64,000 nt of DNA from Tillus elongatus (GCA_964006375.1 OZ023267.1:17810971-17874970); one strand, 5' to 3'. Counted from the first letter of the stretch, positions 45,721-59,387 are shown. The notes: a model not told the origin generated them from the letters alone. Numbers and translations are program-made.

Positions 45721-46309
45721 GAAGTTTATGGATACAGGAATACGAATATTTTCTTTGTGGTCAAATTATGGACCCTATATTAATTTCATGAGAATGTGTC
45801 TGAGAAGAGTAGATTATCTCAGCTATGTAGAAGTTATGATTCAATTTGCAGCACCATTTGAATATGCCACGAAAATCCCGTAGGTAAGTAACTATATAAT
45901 TTTATGTACCGTAAGTCAGAAAGTTGAGGCAGAGTAAAAAGCGTTACTAGTCTCGAAGTGGTAAACGCTCACATCCAGCATCGCACAATAAGTGTCACGT
46001 GGCGAAGATTCTGCTAATGATAGTAAAACAAATATATAAGAAGCATAATCGAGATTTGCGTGGGTAAAGATCAGTTCAGTTCATATTTAGACCTGGACGA
46101 ATAACTCGATAAGCTGATCCTGCACCTACAACTGTAAGTGCGTTATGGTAGATAATTAAATGCCTCAAACTTCCATAACTCAATTTGCTATTAACCTAAA
46201 AATTTGAATTGTAATATATACTAAACCCGCTACGAGGACAACATGCCTACTAAATTTAATTAAAATATATCTGTAATTTTTTAGATAGAAATGTTCGTTT
46301 TATTCTTTT
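45721..46309. other. Spacer, no gene recognised
   Basis: No supported feature. Confidence 0.4.
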
Positions 46310-46438
46310 AGTGAATTTTCTTAAAAAAAATTCACTAATGAGGAGATCCCGACTTTTGAATTTTGAAAAAATTTCTTCAAATGAGCGCTAATTAGGCCCC
46401 CCAGAAAACATATCCGGGGTCAGTTTCAATTTTTATAT

Positions 46439-46662
<224 letters not shown>

Positions 46663-47457
46663 CACACCGATAACTCAAAAAATTATGGGCCGATTTTGAT
46701 TAAATTTGGTGAAAAAATTCCTTTTGCAAATGGCTTGGATAAGTTCGTTAGCCAGAAAAATCTGCCCAGGTTTTCCCGGAAAATTTTGTTTTCTTTCGAA
46801 AAAAATTTATATCTCCGGAATTAACAAAGTAAGGGCAACCAAATTTGGTGCGCAGGTCTACATCCTTATAGGTAAGTTATCTACCAAAATTTAGCTATGT
46901 AGGTCAAAAGACAAAAAAGTTATAGGCATTTAAAGAAAAATAAATTGGGGTTTTCCTCAAAACGTCAAAGTGGCGATTTAAAATGTCAAAATTGGCAACA
47001 TTTAGGCAAATAACTTGAATCTAATACGGGCTATAGAAATAAAATGTCTCAAGAAGAATGTTTTACAAACCCTGAAGTCTTAGTTTCAACCGTCATTGTC
47101 CTTCATTTTACTAAAATGTTTCCAGAAGATTCATTTCAAATAGACCCCTTTCTCTGATGCTTGGCAGTAGCCTTAGCTATAAAGTTTATCGTTTAATGAT
47201 ATATAATTTTTGTCGAATTTTTGTAAAAAATCAATAAAGCTCAATATATCCGTTATTATATAAGATATGAAAAATTTTTGTATATATTATAGGGTGTCTT
47301 GAGCTACATCTTAAAATAATATTTCTACAATCACAGGGTGGCCCATAAGTCGTTGCTGATACAAATTTCCTTTTTTTTAAATCAAACACGCCTTATGCTA
47401 TTGCATTTTTGCATTTTCCATCGAAATATAATGCATGTTTGTAAGAAAAGAAATTCT

Positions 47458-47765
47458 GGACGCAGCAAGTGCGGTATGGTAGCTAATTTTGATCAAATGT
47501 TTCATATTTGAACAGCTCAATTTGCTATTAACCTATAAGGTTGACTAAGAAACGTGTTTTTTCGGGAACACTTTAAGTTTACTTTTGGAAATTTTTGTAC
47601 ATTTTCACACAATAAAGTTATTTTGATGAAACATGGCACATTGTTTTTACTATATAGGTTATACTGGTAACCAAATTTGATGCCTGCTTTCTTAAAAAAA
47701 CACACATATTTGTTATTAAAAACATTTTTATGAAAATTCACTATCATAACGCACTTGCTGCGTCC
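47458..47765. repeat. GGACGCAGCAAG-type MITE, complete
   Basis: Left terminus GGACGCAGCAAGTGCGGTAT and right terminus TCATAACGCACTTGCTGCGTCC, inverse over about 33 bp; the terminus itself contains a small hairpin ACGCA-GCAAG-TGCGT. 308 bp. The frame across it on the minus strand (47948-47517) is not a gene. Confidence 0.75.
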
Positions 47766-47968
47766 AGAGTTTTTATAATTGTACCCGAAGAAGAGGTTAA
47801 TCAAGTCATATGTACGAAATGTCATGACATATAGGGGGAAAGCTGAACAATGAATGAACAGAGCTAAAAAAAGGTGTAGAAGGAGTTTTTGAAATATGCA
47901 CAAGAAAAAAACATTACAAAAACAAGGTACACCAAGTTTGTCGAACATATTCTGGCAGCGTTAGTCAA

Positions 47969-48329
<361 letters not shown>

Positions 48330-48330
<1 letters not shown>

Positions 48331-48455
48331 ATTTTTATTTTAAAAAATTCACTATTAGAGAGGTATCGATGGTGAGACTTTGCAAATTTTTTTTCAAATG
48401 AGCGCGAACTAGGACCCCTAGGACCCATATCCGGGGTCAGTTTCAATTTTTATAT

Positions 48456-48528
<73 letters not shown>

Positions 48529-49185
48529 ATAACTAAAACCGATTTTGATGAAACTCGGCAAGTGCCTTTCTTTTATTAATGGCTTGGATGAGTTCGTTAG
48601 CCAGGAAAATCGGATGGGGTTTTGCGGGAAAATTTTTAGTTTTCTTTCGAAAAAAATGCAAGGCTGTTTTAATGAAATTTAATGGATATATTGCCTTAGG
48701 AGAGACTTTTTTTTTCTCCCTCAGGGCTCGTCCGCGTCTTTGCCGCCCCGATAGCATTGCATACCTTGGCCTATTGTGCATTACCCTTTACCTTAAGCTC
48801 GATCTCAACGACAGAAGTAATTTGAAAAATTATCTGCTGCCGGTGAGTCTCGAACCGTCGTCCCCCGAGTCTGAATTGGGAAGTTTTACTCGACTTTTCA
48901 ACACGGCGACGGCGGCGCTTAGGAGAGACCTTACTACGTACCAAAAATTCAACTTTCTAAGTTTATAGAAAATTGAGTTATTCAAATGTTGAATTTTCGT
49001 TCGAAAAAAATTTTTTTCTCCGAAAATTACAGACTTATTTTAATGAAATTAGGCGGATATCTTGCCATAGGAAAAACCTTACTACATACCAAAATTAAAC
49101 TTTCTAAGTTTATAGAAAATCGGGTTATTCAAATTTGAAGCATTTAATAAAAATTCACTACCATAACGCACTTGCTGCGCCCCGA
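48330..49185 (+). repeat. Composite TA-core/MITE repeat, with SINE inserted
   Basis: Left half GAGCGCGAACTAGGACCCCT and GGGGTCAGTTTCAATTTTTA, (TA)n at 48462-48525, right flank TGGCTTGGATGAGTTCGTTA, then ATATTGCCTTAGGAGAGAC, interrupted by a SINE. It resumes CTTACTACGTACC, has a direct repeat (GAAATTAGGCGGATATCTTG) and ends with the MITE terminus CTACCATAACGCACTTGCTG near 49185. Confidence 0.8.
48707..48917 (-). mobile_element. tRNA-derived SINE (family 1), full insertion
   Basis: A 211-bp minus-strand insertion with a 12-bp duplication CTTAGGAGAGAC (48695-48706 and 48918-48929) and a 3' A-run (T9 at 48707-48715). The head on the minus strand reads AAGCGCCGCCGTCGCCGTGT, CTCGGGGGACGACGGTTCGA (B box) and GACTCACCGGCAGCAG. 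Same family as 14073-14273. It inserted into the composite repeat, whose sequence is continuous across the site. Confidence 0.9.
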
Positions 49186-49404
49186 ACTTTTTTTTTACAT
49201 TTTGCATCAAAATTTTCTCTTAATGAGGCCCTTCCCCCTTCAGCACGCCTCTTTGCTCCGGTCCCACAGCTTGTTTAGGGGTTAAGAGACTACACCCTAC
49301 CAAGCTGGCCTGAACGACCTGATCTGATCTGATGGATATTGCAAATTGATTAAAAAAAATATTCTACTATATAGTACAAGCTTTCTGTCGGGCGACCTAA
49401 ATTA
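49186..49404. other. Spacer, no gene recognised
   Basis: Short region between repeat units; no feature. Confidence 0.4.
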
Positions 49405-49833
49405 ATCTATTAACGAGCGTCTCGCGACAGTAAAAACTGGTTGCATTGATCATGCGCACTATACAGAATGTTTTAACTAACGAAATAAAAGACCTCCCTG
49501 ACGGGTTGTTTACACATAATCCTCCCGACTGACCTGTCCTGACATCAGTTTGCCTAATTAAAAGCTGAAAGGGGAAGGAAAATCAACCCTGCCATTCATG
49601 TGAGTATAATGAACTTTTCTTTTCTCTTTTTTCCTTTTTTTAGCTTTTGATTACTCTGTAAGTGGTGGACGTGCCGTCACCTAGTTGCGGAACCAAGTAG
49701 TATGCTGTCACGCCAACTCCAAATAACACAAAGTGTTAAAAAATAGAGACTGGATACAGCTAACTAACAATTCAGAAAATTGTCAGCCCTGGCCCATTTC
49801 TACCCAAATATAGGGACAAAGTATGTAAGACTC

Positions 49834-49930
49834 GATGCATTTTCGCAACAATTAGAACCGTAGACCGGTTTCGCTCTCATTAGAGCTCTTCAGTACGGCA
49901 TACTAATTGCAGCAAAAATTCATCGAAAAT
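49834..49930 (-). ncRNA. Hammerhead ribozyme, canonical core (unit 1)
   Basis: Minus-strand copy with the complement of the core at 49868-49893 and stem I strands at 49894-49899 and 49857-49862. The same bases as units 3 and 4 are present, including CUGAAGA and GAAAC. The second minus unit (about 50160-50189) is truncated within stem II and also has CTC for CGC, so it is not a complete motif. Confidence 0.8.
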
Positions 49931-50220
49931 AATACGGCTATCGTATAGCCAGTCTTAAAACACTCTGTAAGTGGTGGACGTGCCGCCACCTAGTTGCGGA
50001 ACCAAGTAGTATGCTGTCACGTCAACTCCAAATAACACAAAGTGTTAAAAAATAGAGACTGGATACAGCTAACTAACAATTCAGAAAATTGTCAGCCCTG
50101 CCCCATTTCTACCCCAATATAGGGACAAAGTATGTAAGACTCGATGCATTTTCGCAACAATTAGAACCGTAGACCGGTTTCTCTCTCATTTTAAGACTGG
50201 CTATACGATAGCCGTATTAT

Positions 50221-50316
50221 TTTCGATGAATTTTTGCTGCAATTAGTATGCCGTACTGAAGAGCTCTAATGAGAGCGAAACCGGTCTACGGTTCTAATTG
50301 TTGCGAAAATGCATCG
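50221..50316 (+). ncRNA. Hammerhead ribozyme, canonical core (unit 3)
   Basis: Stem I 5' strand GCCGUA (50250-50255); core CUGAAGA (50256-50262); stem II GCUCU-AAUG-AGAGC (50263-50276); GAAA (50277-50280); stem III A-C/G-U of two pairs with CG loop (50280-50285); cleavage expected after C50286 in GUC; stem I 3' strand UACGGU (50287-50292), pairing six positions including one G-U. After an internal loop (UAU/U), CAAUUAG (50240-50246) pairs CUAAUUG (50294-50300), and pairing extends outward to about 23 positions with few mismatches. All invariant core bases are present. Short stem III forms are known in Penelope-like elements and often act as dimers. Confidence 0.8.
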
Positions 50317-50529
50317 AGTCTTACATACTTTGTCCCTATATTGGGGTAGAAATGGGCCAGGGCTGACAATTTTCTGAATTGTTAGTTAGCTGTATCCAGT
50401 CTCTATTTTTTAACACTTTGTGTTATTTGGAGTTGACGTGACAGCATACTACTTGGTTCCGCAACTAGGTGGCGACACGTCCACCACTTACAGAGTGTTT
50501 TAAGACTGGCTATACGATAGCCATATTAT

Positions 50530-50625
50530 TTTTGATGAATTTTTGCTGCAATTAGTATGCCGTACTGAAGAGCTCTAATGAGAGCGAAACCGGTCTACGG
50601 TTCTAATTGTTGCGAAAATGCATCG
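50530..50625 (+). ncRNA. Hammerhead ribozyme, canonical core (unit 4)
   Basis: Same structure as the copy 309 bp to its left: stem I GCCGUA at 50559-50564, CUGAAGA at 50565-50571, stem II, GAAA, GUC with cleavage after C50595, and UACGGU at 50596-50601. Two same-sense motifs would let a transcript be cut to a unit-length RNA. Confidence 0.8.
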
Positions 50626-50805
50626 AGTCTTACAGCTTTTGATTAGGCAAACTGAAGTCAGGGCAGGTCAAGAAGGTTAGTTGGAAGGATTGTGTGTAAA
50701 TAGCACGTCAGGCAGGTCTTTTATTTCGTTACCTAAAATATCCTACGAACTGTACATGATCAATGCAACCCACTTTTTACTGTCGCGAGAAGCCCGTATC
50801 AATCC

Positions 50806-51833
50806 TTATATCAAATACGCTCAACACAGTATTTGCTGATATCTTACATTTGGGACCTCAAATAGTAGTAGTAGTAAAATCGAAACGGCAACACTGGAAA
50901 CGAATCGCCAAATCTATACGAATACGCGCGCACCAGGCAATATCTGGATTATCACCGGTCCGGCTTAAATGTTACTAATTACCAAACATCAGTAACTACG
51001 CCGGTTGATATTTTTTTGCGCGTTTTTCAATTAAAAACTCTTTACCTTGTTATCATATAAATATAAGATAACACGGAAATGGGACGATGGAGACGACATC
51101 CCCGAGTGCCATCTGCAGGCAATTTTGACAGTAAGTATCAGATTTCGATCATTTGTTTGTATTAAATTAAGAATTAACCTAACTTCCTGTGAAATTTCCT
51201 CAACGTTGGCGTCAAAATTTGTCAGATTTGTTATTGATTCCTGTCGCTGCTCTCGTGTTTCTATGCGGGTAAGGCGTAAATTGATTCGGCGAATTGAAAT
51301 ACATAAAGGAATCACAGTTGTGACATGACATTTATTATTAAAGCTCTTGCCGTTGAAATTAAGCTTTGCCCTATCTCTTATTTATATCTAGTTTTTATGA
51401 ATTGTGCCGTTTTAGGCACCAATTACGATCTCTAGACTTGTATCCAAGAGACGCTATTAAGGTATCATAGACCGTAGAGACCAATGATAATCAATAAAAT
51501 CTACCTGAATTACACCAATTTTTAAGGTAATACGTTTCAATGCGTTTCGTAAACACTTGTAGATAAACATTCTCCATTTCAAGAAATGGCACGTCTTGCT
51601 ATGTATCTTCTGGATAATTCGCTAGTGAAAACCTACATCAAAATAATCATGTGGGTACAAATACTTACATTTTAACATTTAATAATTAAGATCCATATTA
51701 AAATAGTTTGTGTTCATTCTAAAAATTTTGTATACAGGCAGTTATTCCAGAATATTCTGTATACAGGCTGGTTAAAAAAACATGTGCCATCGCGCGTGGT
51801 TAGATACCTCACGTAAAAATAAAACTTTTTAGT
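50806..51833. other. Spacer; one unassigned open frame
   Basis: No secure gene. A minus frame at 51315-51031 (RINLRLTRIETREQRQESIT...) is open for 94 codons without a recognisable domain. 51770-51820 holds ACAGGCTGGTTAAAAAAACA and GTGCCATCGCGCG, a piece of the terminal sequence seen at 53542 and 54640. Confidence 0.35.
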
Positions 51834-51950
51834 GAATTTTCTTTAAAAAAAAAGTCACTAATGAGATCCCGACTTTTGAAATTTTTGCAAATGAGCGCGA
51901 ACTAGGACCCCTAGAACCCAAATCCAGGGTCAGTTTCAGTTTATATAGGT

Positions 51951-52046
<96 letters not shown>

Positions 52047-52157
52047 TGAAACTGACCCCGGATATGAGTTTTAGGGGTCCTAGTTTGCGCTCATTTGAAG
52101 AAATTTTCGGAATCTCTTCATTAGTGATTTTTTTAAAGAAAATTCACTAAAAGAGAC
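51834..52157. repeat. TA-core palindrome element, complete and symmetrical
   Basis: Left arm 51834-51958 (AGTGAATTTTCTTTAAAAAA, GAGATCCCGACTTTTGAAAT, GAGCGCGAACTAGGACCCCT, GGGTCAGTTTCAG) and right arm 52046-52157, its inverse (CTGAAACTGACCCCGGATAT, AGGGGTCCTAGTTTGCGCTC, AATCTCTTCATTAGTG, AAAGAAAATTCACT), around (TA)n at 51960-52045. This copy shows the basic structure of the family: an inverted repeat with a TA tract at its centre. No coding capacity. Confidence 0.85.
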
Positions 52158-52520
52158 AAGAACCTCGGTGGTTCAGGGGTAAGAACGTGTGCCTCTGAAC
52201 CGAAGGGTACTGGGTTCGGTCGCAGGATACTCCTTTCACCTTTTCAGTACAAACTGTAAAATTAACATCAACCGAGGTTCTGGCATTGTATTTGAGCAAG
52301 TTGAATGTCTGCACGTTCCGCCGTTCGGAGGGGGCGTAAAGCCTTAGGTCCCGTGTCCACGCGATGTTGGGCACGTTAAAGATACCTACCCTCCTTACAG
52401 AAAGGCAGGGGTTCGGCAAAATTTCCAGGATAGTGAGGTGAAACTGCTCCCTGGCATCGGTGATTGGCCATAGTCGCGGAAATAGGCCGACGTAAAAGAA
52501 ACAAAAAAAAAACACACACA
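52158..52520 (+). mobile_element. tRNA-derived SINE (family 2), full insertion
   Basis: A 363-bp insertion with a 13-bp duplication CACTAAAAGAGAC (52145-52157 and 52521-52533). Head: TGGTTCAGGGGTAAGAACG fits the A-box consensus and GGGTTCGGTCGC the B box, 41 bp apart, as in a tRNA promoter. The tail ends in an A-rich run (ACAAAAAAAAAACACACAC). It inserted at the edge of the TA-core palindrome. The minus frame over it is incidental. No similarity to SINE family 1. Confidence 0.85.
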
Positions 52521-52639
52521 CACTAAAAGAGACCAAGACGAAAATTTCTGGAAAACCTGTCCTAATTGATTGAGAAACTCCAATGAAATGAAAAGAACTG
52601 CTGAGACAAGACTACATCGCCGTTAGACTGGAATTTTTC

Positions 52640-54647
<2,008 letters not shown>

Positions 54648-54782
54648 CCTGTATATATATATATATACACTGCCGGCCTTAACCACCCAGGCGCCCCGGG
54701 CGAGTCAATCATTTGGCGCCCTTTATTATATGATAATAATATAATACTTATGTATAATTATATATTAAAATAATAAAAGAAG

Positions 54783-55851
54783 TTAATTGAGTAGCACATT
54801 TGTTTTAAATTTAAGATAACTGTAAGCTTGTCTGGCAGTTGGTTGAACTCGAAACGTGTTAAAACTTTTCTTTTCTAGCTTTTTATCAGCAAATTCTCTG
54901 ATAAGACAAGCAAAATCTAGGTTTTCTGCAACTTGATTTTCCATGTAAGACTCGATGCATTTTCGCAACAATTAGAACCGTAGACCGGTTTCGCTCTCAT
55001 TAGAGCTATTCAGTACGGCATACTACGGTCTACGGTTCTAATTGTTGCGAAAATGCATCGAGTCTTACACGAAACCGGTCTACGGTTCTAATTGTTGCGA
55101 AAATGCATCGAGTCTTACTCGAAACCGGTCTACGGTTTCAATTGTTGCGAAAATGCATCAAGTCTTACATACTTTGTCCCTATATTGGGGTAGAAATGGG
55201 CCAGGGCTGACAATTTTCTAAATTGTTAGTTAGCTGTATCCAGTCTCTATTTTTTTACACATCGTGTTATTTGGAGCTGGCGTGACAGCATACTACTTGG
55301 TTCCGCAACTAGGTGGCGGCACGTCCACCACTTACTGAGTATTGATTTTCCATGGATGGTGAGGCCAATCTGGTTTGAGACATTATAGACCGCAAGTAGG
55401 TTTTTATCAATTTCAGTTTGGTGAAACTGCGTTCACCACTTGCAACAGTCACTGGTATTGTTAACAGAATATGCAACGATATCCAGGTGTTGGAATATAA
55501 TTCTTGAAGGTTATGCTTCTTGATAAAGTTTAAGGCCTCAATAGGCGTTGCTTGACTGTCTTCAAAATAATGTTGCAGGCGTAAAATTTCATCGCACAAC
55601 AAATTGCCATCGATATCTTATTTGAAGTTGACAGTTAACTGTTCCTGTAATTTAGCACAATGTTTTAATAATCGTTCTTTATTTTGATTCTTTTTTATGT
55701 TAAACAAGAAACTCCACGTCGTAGAAAAATCTTGCATCTGTTCAAATCTTTCTTTTATAGATATAAGCACAGTATCCAAAAGAGCATTAAATAAAAAAAC
55801 TCGCGGCGCCCCTGTGCTCCGGCGATCCACCCCCGTCCCGCCACCCCCCAC
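54783..55851 (-). pseudogene. ZMYM1-like hAT transposase remnant, interrupted
   Basis: From the right: [20 protein letters not shown] and FSTTWSFLFNIKK, then LCDEILRLQHYFEDSQATPI. Then LHILLTIPVTVASGERSFTK and LIKTYLRSIMSQTRL (the hAT dimerisation domain), then, after an inserted element (54946-55341), ENQVAENLDFACLIREFADK and KLEKKSF. The N-terminal BED/DDE parts are absent. The insertion falls inside the SMENQ motif, with the duplication TTGATTTTCCATG on both sides. Confidence 0.75.
54946..55341. mobile_element. Hammerhead-bearing repeat cluster C
   Basis: Inserted into the hAT gene with a 13-bp duplication TTGATTTTCCATG (54933-54945 and 55342-55354). It begins with a minus-oriented partial unit (54946-55025), then three plus-oriented reiterations of about 50 bp starting CGAAACCGGTCTACGGTT and ending CATCGAGTCTTAC. 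The rest of a unit follows (ACTTTGTCCCTATATTGGGG to CGGCACGTCCACCACTTAC). The one complete core (complement at 54988-55013) has CUGAAUA, with the catalytic G changed, so it is probably inactive. Confidence 0.8.
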
Positions 55852-55864
55852 CTCCTAGCCGGCG

Positions 55865-57171
<1,307 letters not shown>

Positions 57172-57644
57172 ACATACTTTTATTTCACTCAAATGCTTAT
57201 ATTCTTTTAGTGAATTTTCTTTAAAAAAGAATCACTAGTGAGGAGATCCCGACTTTTGAACGTTGAAAAAGTTACTTGGATAAGTTCGTTAGTCAGGAAA
57301 ATCGGCCCAGGTTTTCCCGGAAAATATTGTGTTTTCTTTAAAAAAAAATTATATCTCCGGAATTAACAAAGTAAGGGCAACCAAATTTGGTAATCTGGTT
57401 TACGTCGTTATAGGTGAGCCACCTACCAAAATGTAGGTCAAAAGACAAAAAAGTTATGGGCATTTAAAGAAAAATAAATTGGGATTTTCCTCAAAACGTC
57501 AAAGTGACAATTTAAAACTTCTAAATAGAGATGTCCAGAACACGTGATTTAAATACCACCAATATGGCCGCTGGTAGGCACACAAACACAAACTCGTGTT
57601 CCGTGGAAGTTAACTTTTGAAATTGTGCTTTGCGCGTGTTTAAA

Positions 57645-58004
57645 ATGGCTTGTGTTGACAAGAGTGAATATCTATTATCACTGGAAAATGAAAATGCAGA
57701 CGTTGGTAGAAGATATCGAGAAAAAATTCGTATTATTGAAGGAATTGATCCCTATACTCTGACGACGGGCCCAATGCCTCCTTGTGAAGGACTATATAGT
57801 TTCCCACTAGTTGATGCTTTCGATATCGTTAACTATTTAGTGCTTACCCACAGTTTTTACAATAATCAACAAATGAAAGCCCATAAAAGTCTATCTGCTT
57901 ACAAATATTTTGAAGCAGGGTTCGTTGGTAATTGCCAGACTAGAAAAAATGAAGCTCATGTTGTAACTGTTGCACAGTTTTTTACTTTTTTTTTAAAATC
58001 ATAA
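57645..58004 (+). CDS. N-terminal fragment of a SWIM/YqaJ-associated type protein
   Basis: The first Met in good context is at 57645: MACVDKSEYLLSLENENADV, then KIRIIEGIDPYTLTTGPMPP, then DIVNYLVLTHSFYNNQQMKA and HKSLSAYKYFEAGFVGNCQT. The DIVNYLV...YT...MKAxKSLxAYxxFxxGWV pattern is typical of insect proteins that continue into a SWIM-type zinc site and a YqaJ-like nuclease domain. Here the frame ends in a T-rich run at 58004 before either domain. It may be truncated, or a splice donor may have been missed. Family recalled from memory, not searched. Confidence 0.6.
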   Translation: MACVDKSEYLLSLENENADVGRRYREKIRIIEGIDPYTLTTGPMPPCEGLYSFPLVDAFDIVNYLVLTHSFYNNQQMKAHKSLSAYKYFEAGFVGNCQTRKNEAHVVTVAQFFTFFLKS

Positions 58005-58255
58005 TTGCAATCAAGGGCTTCTTGTTTGTGGTGCTCTCGAATTGGCTAGATATATTATGCAAGCTCGTAAGCCACATTTCGCACTTGCTTTCGTGTCTTA
58101 AAGTACAATGTTCTTACATGATCCAAAGTATACCTACTATGTGGAAAATCAGTTAATTTTAATTTAAGTTGAATAGTGATTACATTTTTCATTTTGTGTC
58201 AGGTAAAGTATTCCCAGAGAATAAACTAATGTATTGTTAAATCATTTTTATGTAC

Positions 58256-58696
58256 CTTCAGAACTTGCTCATCCAATTTCATTCTCTTCTCTGCTCTTTC
58301 TTGTCTAGCAGCATTGATAGCAACTCGCTTTATCACTCTCTTTGAATCTTCTCCATATCCCATGAGTAGAGAAGGAACCCAGTCAGGATTATTTTGATCT
58401 ATTAATTCAGCCGGTTTTCCTACAATTTATGTAATACCTCTTGTAAACGTGAAATCAAAGCTGAAATGAAGTGTACCTGTGATAAAATGCTTACTGCATA
58501 CTCTGCTATATTTGAGTGTAAATTCTGTTATATCTTTTCTTTTAATTGTGTGTATCCACCTTGATCTCCGGATTTTGAAGAGCTCATTCAACTCTGGTTT
58601 ATGTGGAAATTGTAGTACACTCGGTATTCTGAAAAACTTGACTCAATCGCGATTACCACGACTTCCGCATTTCACAACACAACACGCCGTAGGCAT
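58256..58696 (-). pseudogene. THAP-domain gene, two exons, one stop codon
   Basis: Exon 1 (58696-58477) reads MPTACCVVKCGSRGNR, a TGA, VKFFRIPSV, FKIRRSRWIHTIKRKD and KYSRVCSKHFITG, a full THAP C2CH domain (C-x4-C, F-x-I-P, R-x-x-W, C-x-x-H-F). It ends ACAG|GTACAC; a 57-bp intron ends TTGTAG at 58425-58420, and exon 2 (58419-58256) restores the frame as GKPAELIDQNNPDWVPSLLM, then ARQERAEKRMKLDEQ, ending AAG|GTACAT at another donor. One in-frame stop after residue 17 makes this copy doubtful. It would be a DNA-binding protein, probably recognising the element ends. Confidence 0.75.
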
Positions 58697-59387
58697 ATTT
58701 TGAAGTTAAAAAAAATAGTACTTTATTTGATAACACATTACTGTCTACTATATTTATATTTACACAAATTTTAAACTAATGGGAACATTTAAAAACAATT
58801 TACAAACTAGACCCTTTAAAAAACACGAGAACGTCATACACCGCTATTCAAAACAATAGTGTAGTTCCAAATGTGTGCCTACCAGCAGCCATATTAGAAT
58901 TGTGATGACAGCATCTCGGACAGCTCAATTCGCAACATTTAGGCAAAGAACTTGAATCTAATACGAGCCATGGAAAGAAAATGTCTCAAGAAGAATGTTT
59001 TACAAACCCTGAAGTCTTAGTTTCAACCATCATTGTCTTTCATTTTACTAAAATATTTCCAGAAAATTCATTTCAAATAGACCCTTTCTCTGATACTTGG
59101 TAGTAGCCTTAGCTATAGAGTTTATCGTTTAATGGTATATAATTGTTGTTGAATTTTCGTAAAAAATCAATAAAGCTCAATACATCCGTTATTATACAAG
59201 ATATGAACAAATATTGTATACATTAATTATAGGGTGTCTTGAGCTACATCTTAAAAAATTATTTCTACAATCAGAGGCTGGCCCATAAGTCGTTGGTGAT
59301 ACAAATAATTATTTTTTTACTCGAAAACGCCTTATGTTTTTGCATTTTCCATCGAAATATAATGCATGTTTGTAAGTTAAGAAATTC

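Larger units (their letters stand above)
49654..50633. mobile_element. Hammerhead-bearing repeat cluster B (2 direct + 2 inverted units)
   Basis: Flanked by a 12-bp duplication AGCTTTTGATTA (49642-49653 and 50634-50645). Units of about 316 bp: minus-oriented 49655-49970 and 49971-50189 (cut inside the ribozyme stem II), then plus-oriented 50189-50505 and 50506-50633 (partial). Shared text: CTGTAAGTGGTGGACGTGCC, CACCTAGTTGCGGAACC, GTAGTATGCTGTCACG, AATAGAGACTGGATACAGC, GGGACAAAGTATGTAAGACT. No protein frame. Tandem plus inverted units with a long duplication are typical of Penelope-like elements or small ribozyme-bearing retroelements; assignment is inference. Confidence 0.8.
49405..50805. mobile_element. 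Inverted-repeat element hosting a hammerhead cluster
   Basis: Left arm 49405-49575 (TCTCGCGACAGTAAAAACTG, GGTTGCATTGATCATG, CGAAATAAAAGACCTCCCTG, CAGTTTGCCTAATTAAAAGC) and right arm 50634-50805, its inverse (AGCTTTTGATTAGGCAAACT, AAAAGACCTG complement, TTTTTACTGTCGCGAGAAGC). Arms are about 155 bp with moderate divergence. The core (49576-49653) is short, and a separate element is inserted at 49654-50633. A non-coding foldback or MITE-like host. Confidence 0.75.
57528..58926. mobile_element. TIR transposon with convergent THAP and SWIM/YqaJ-type gene pieces
   Basis: Inserted in the composite repeat. Inverted ends include AATATGGCCGCTGGTAGGCA (57561-57580, continuing CACA) and, at 58872-58895, its inverse with one mismatch. 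Outer ends GAGATGTCC/GGACAGCTC are weaker. The plus strand carries a YqaJ/SWIM-associated N-terminal fragment (57645-58004), the minus strand a THAP gene of at least two exons (58696-58256). No standard transposase core is present, so the copy is probably a deletion derivative of a larger element. Superfamily not recognised; P-like by its THAP domain is only a guess. Confidence 0.75.
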
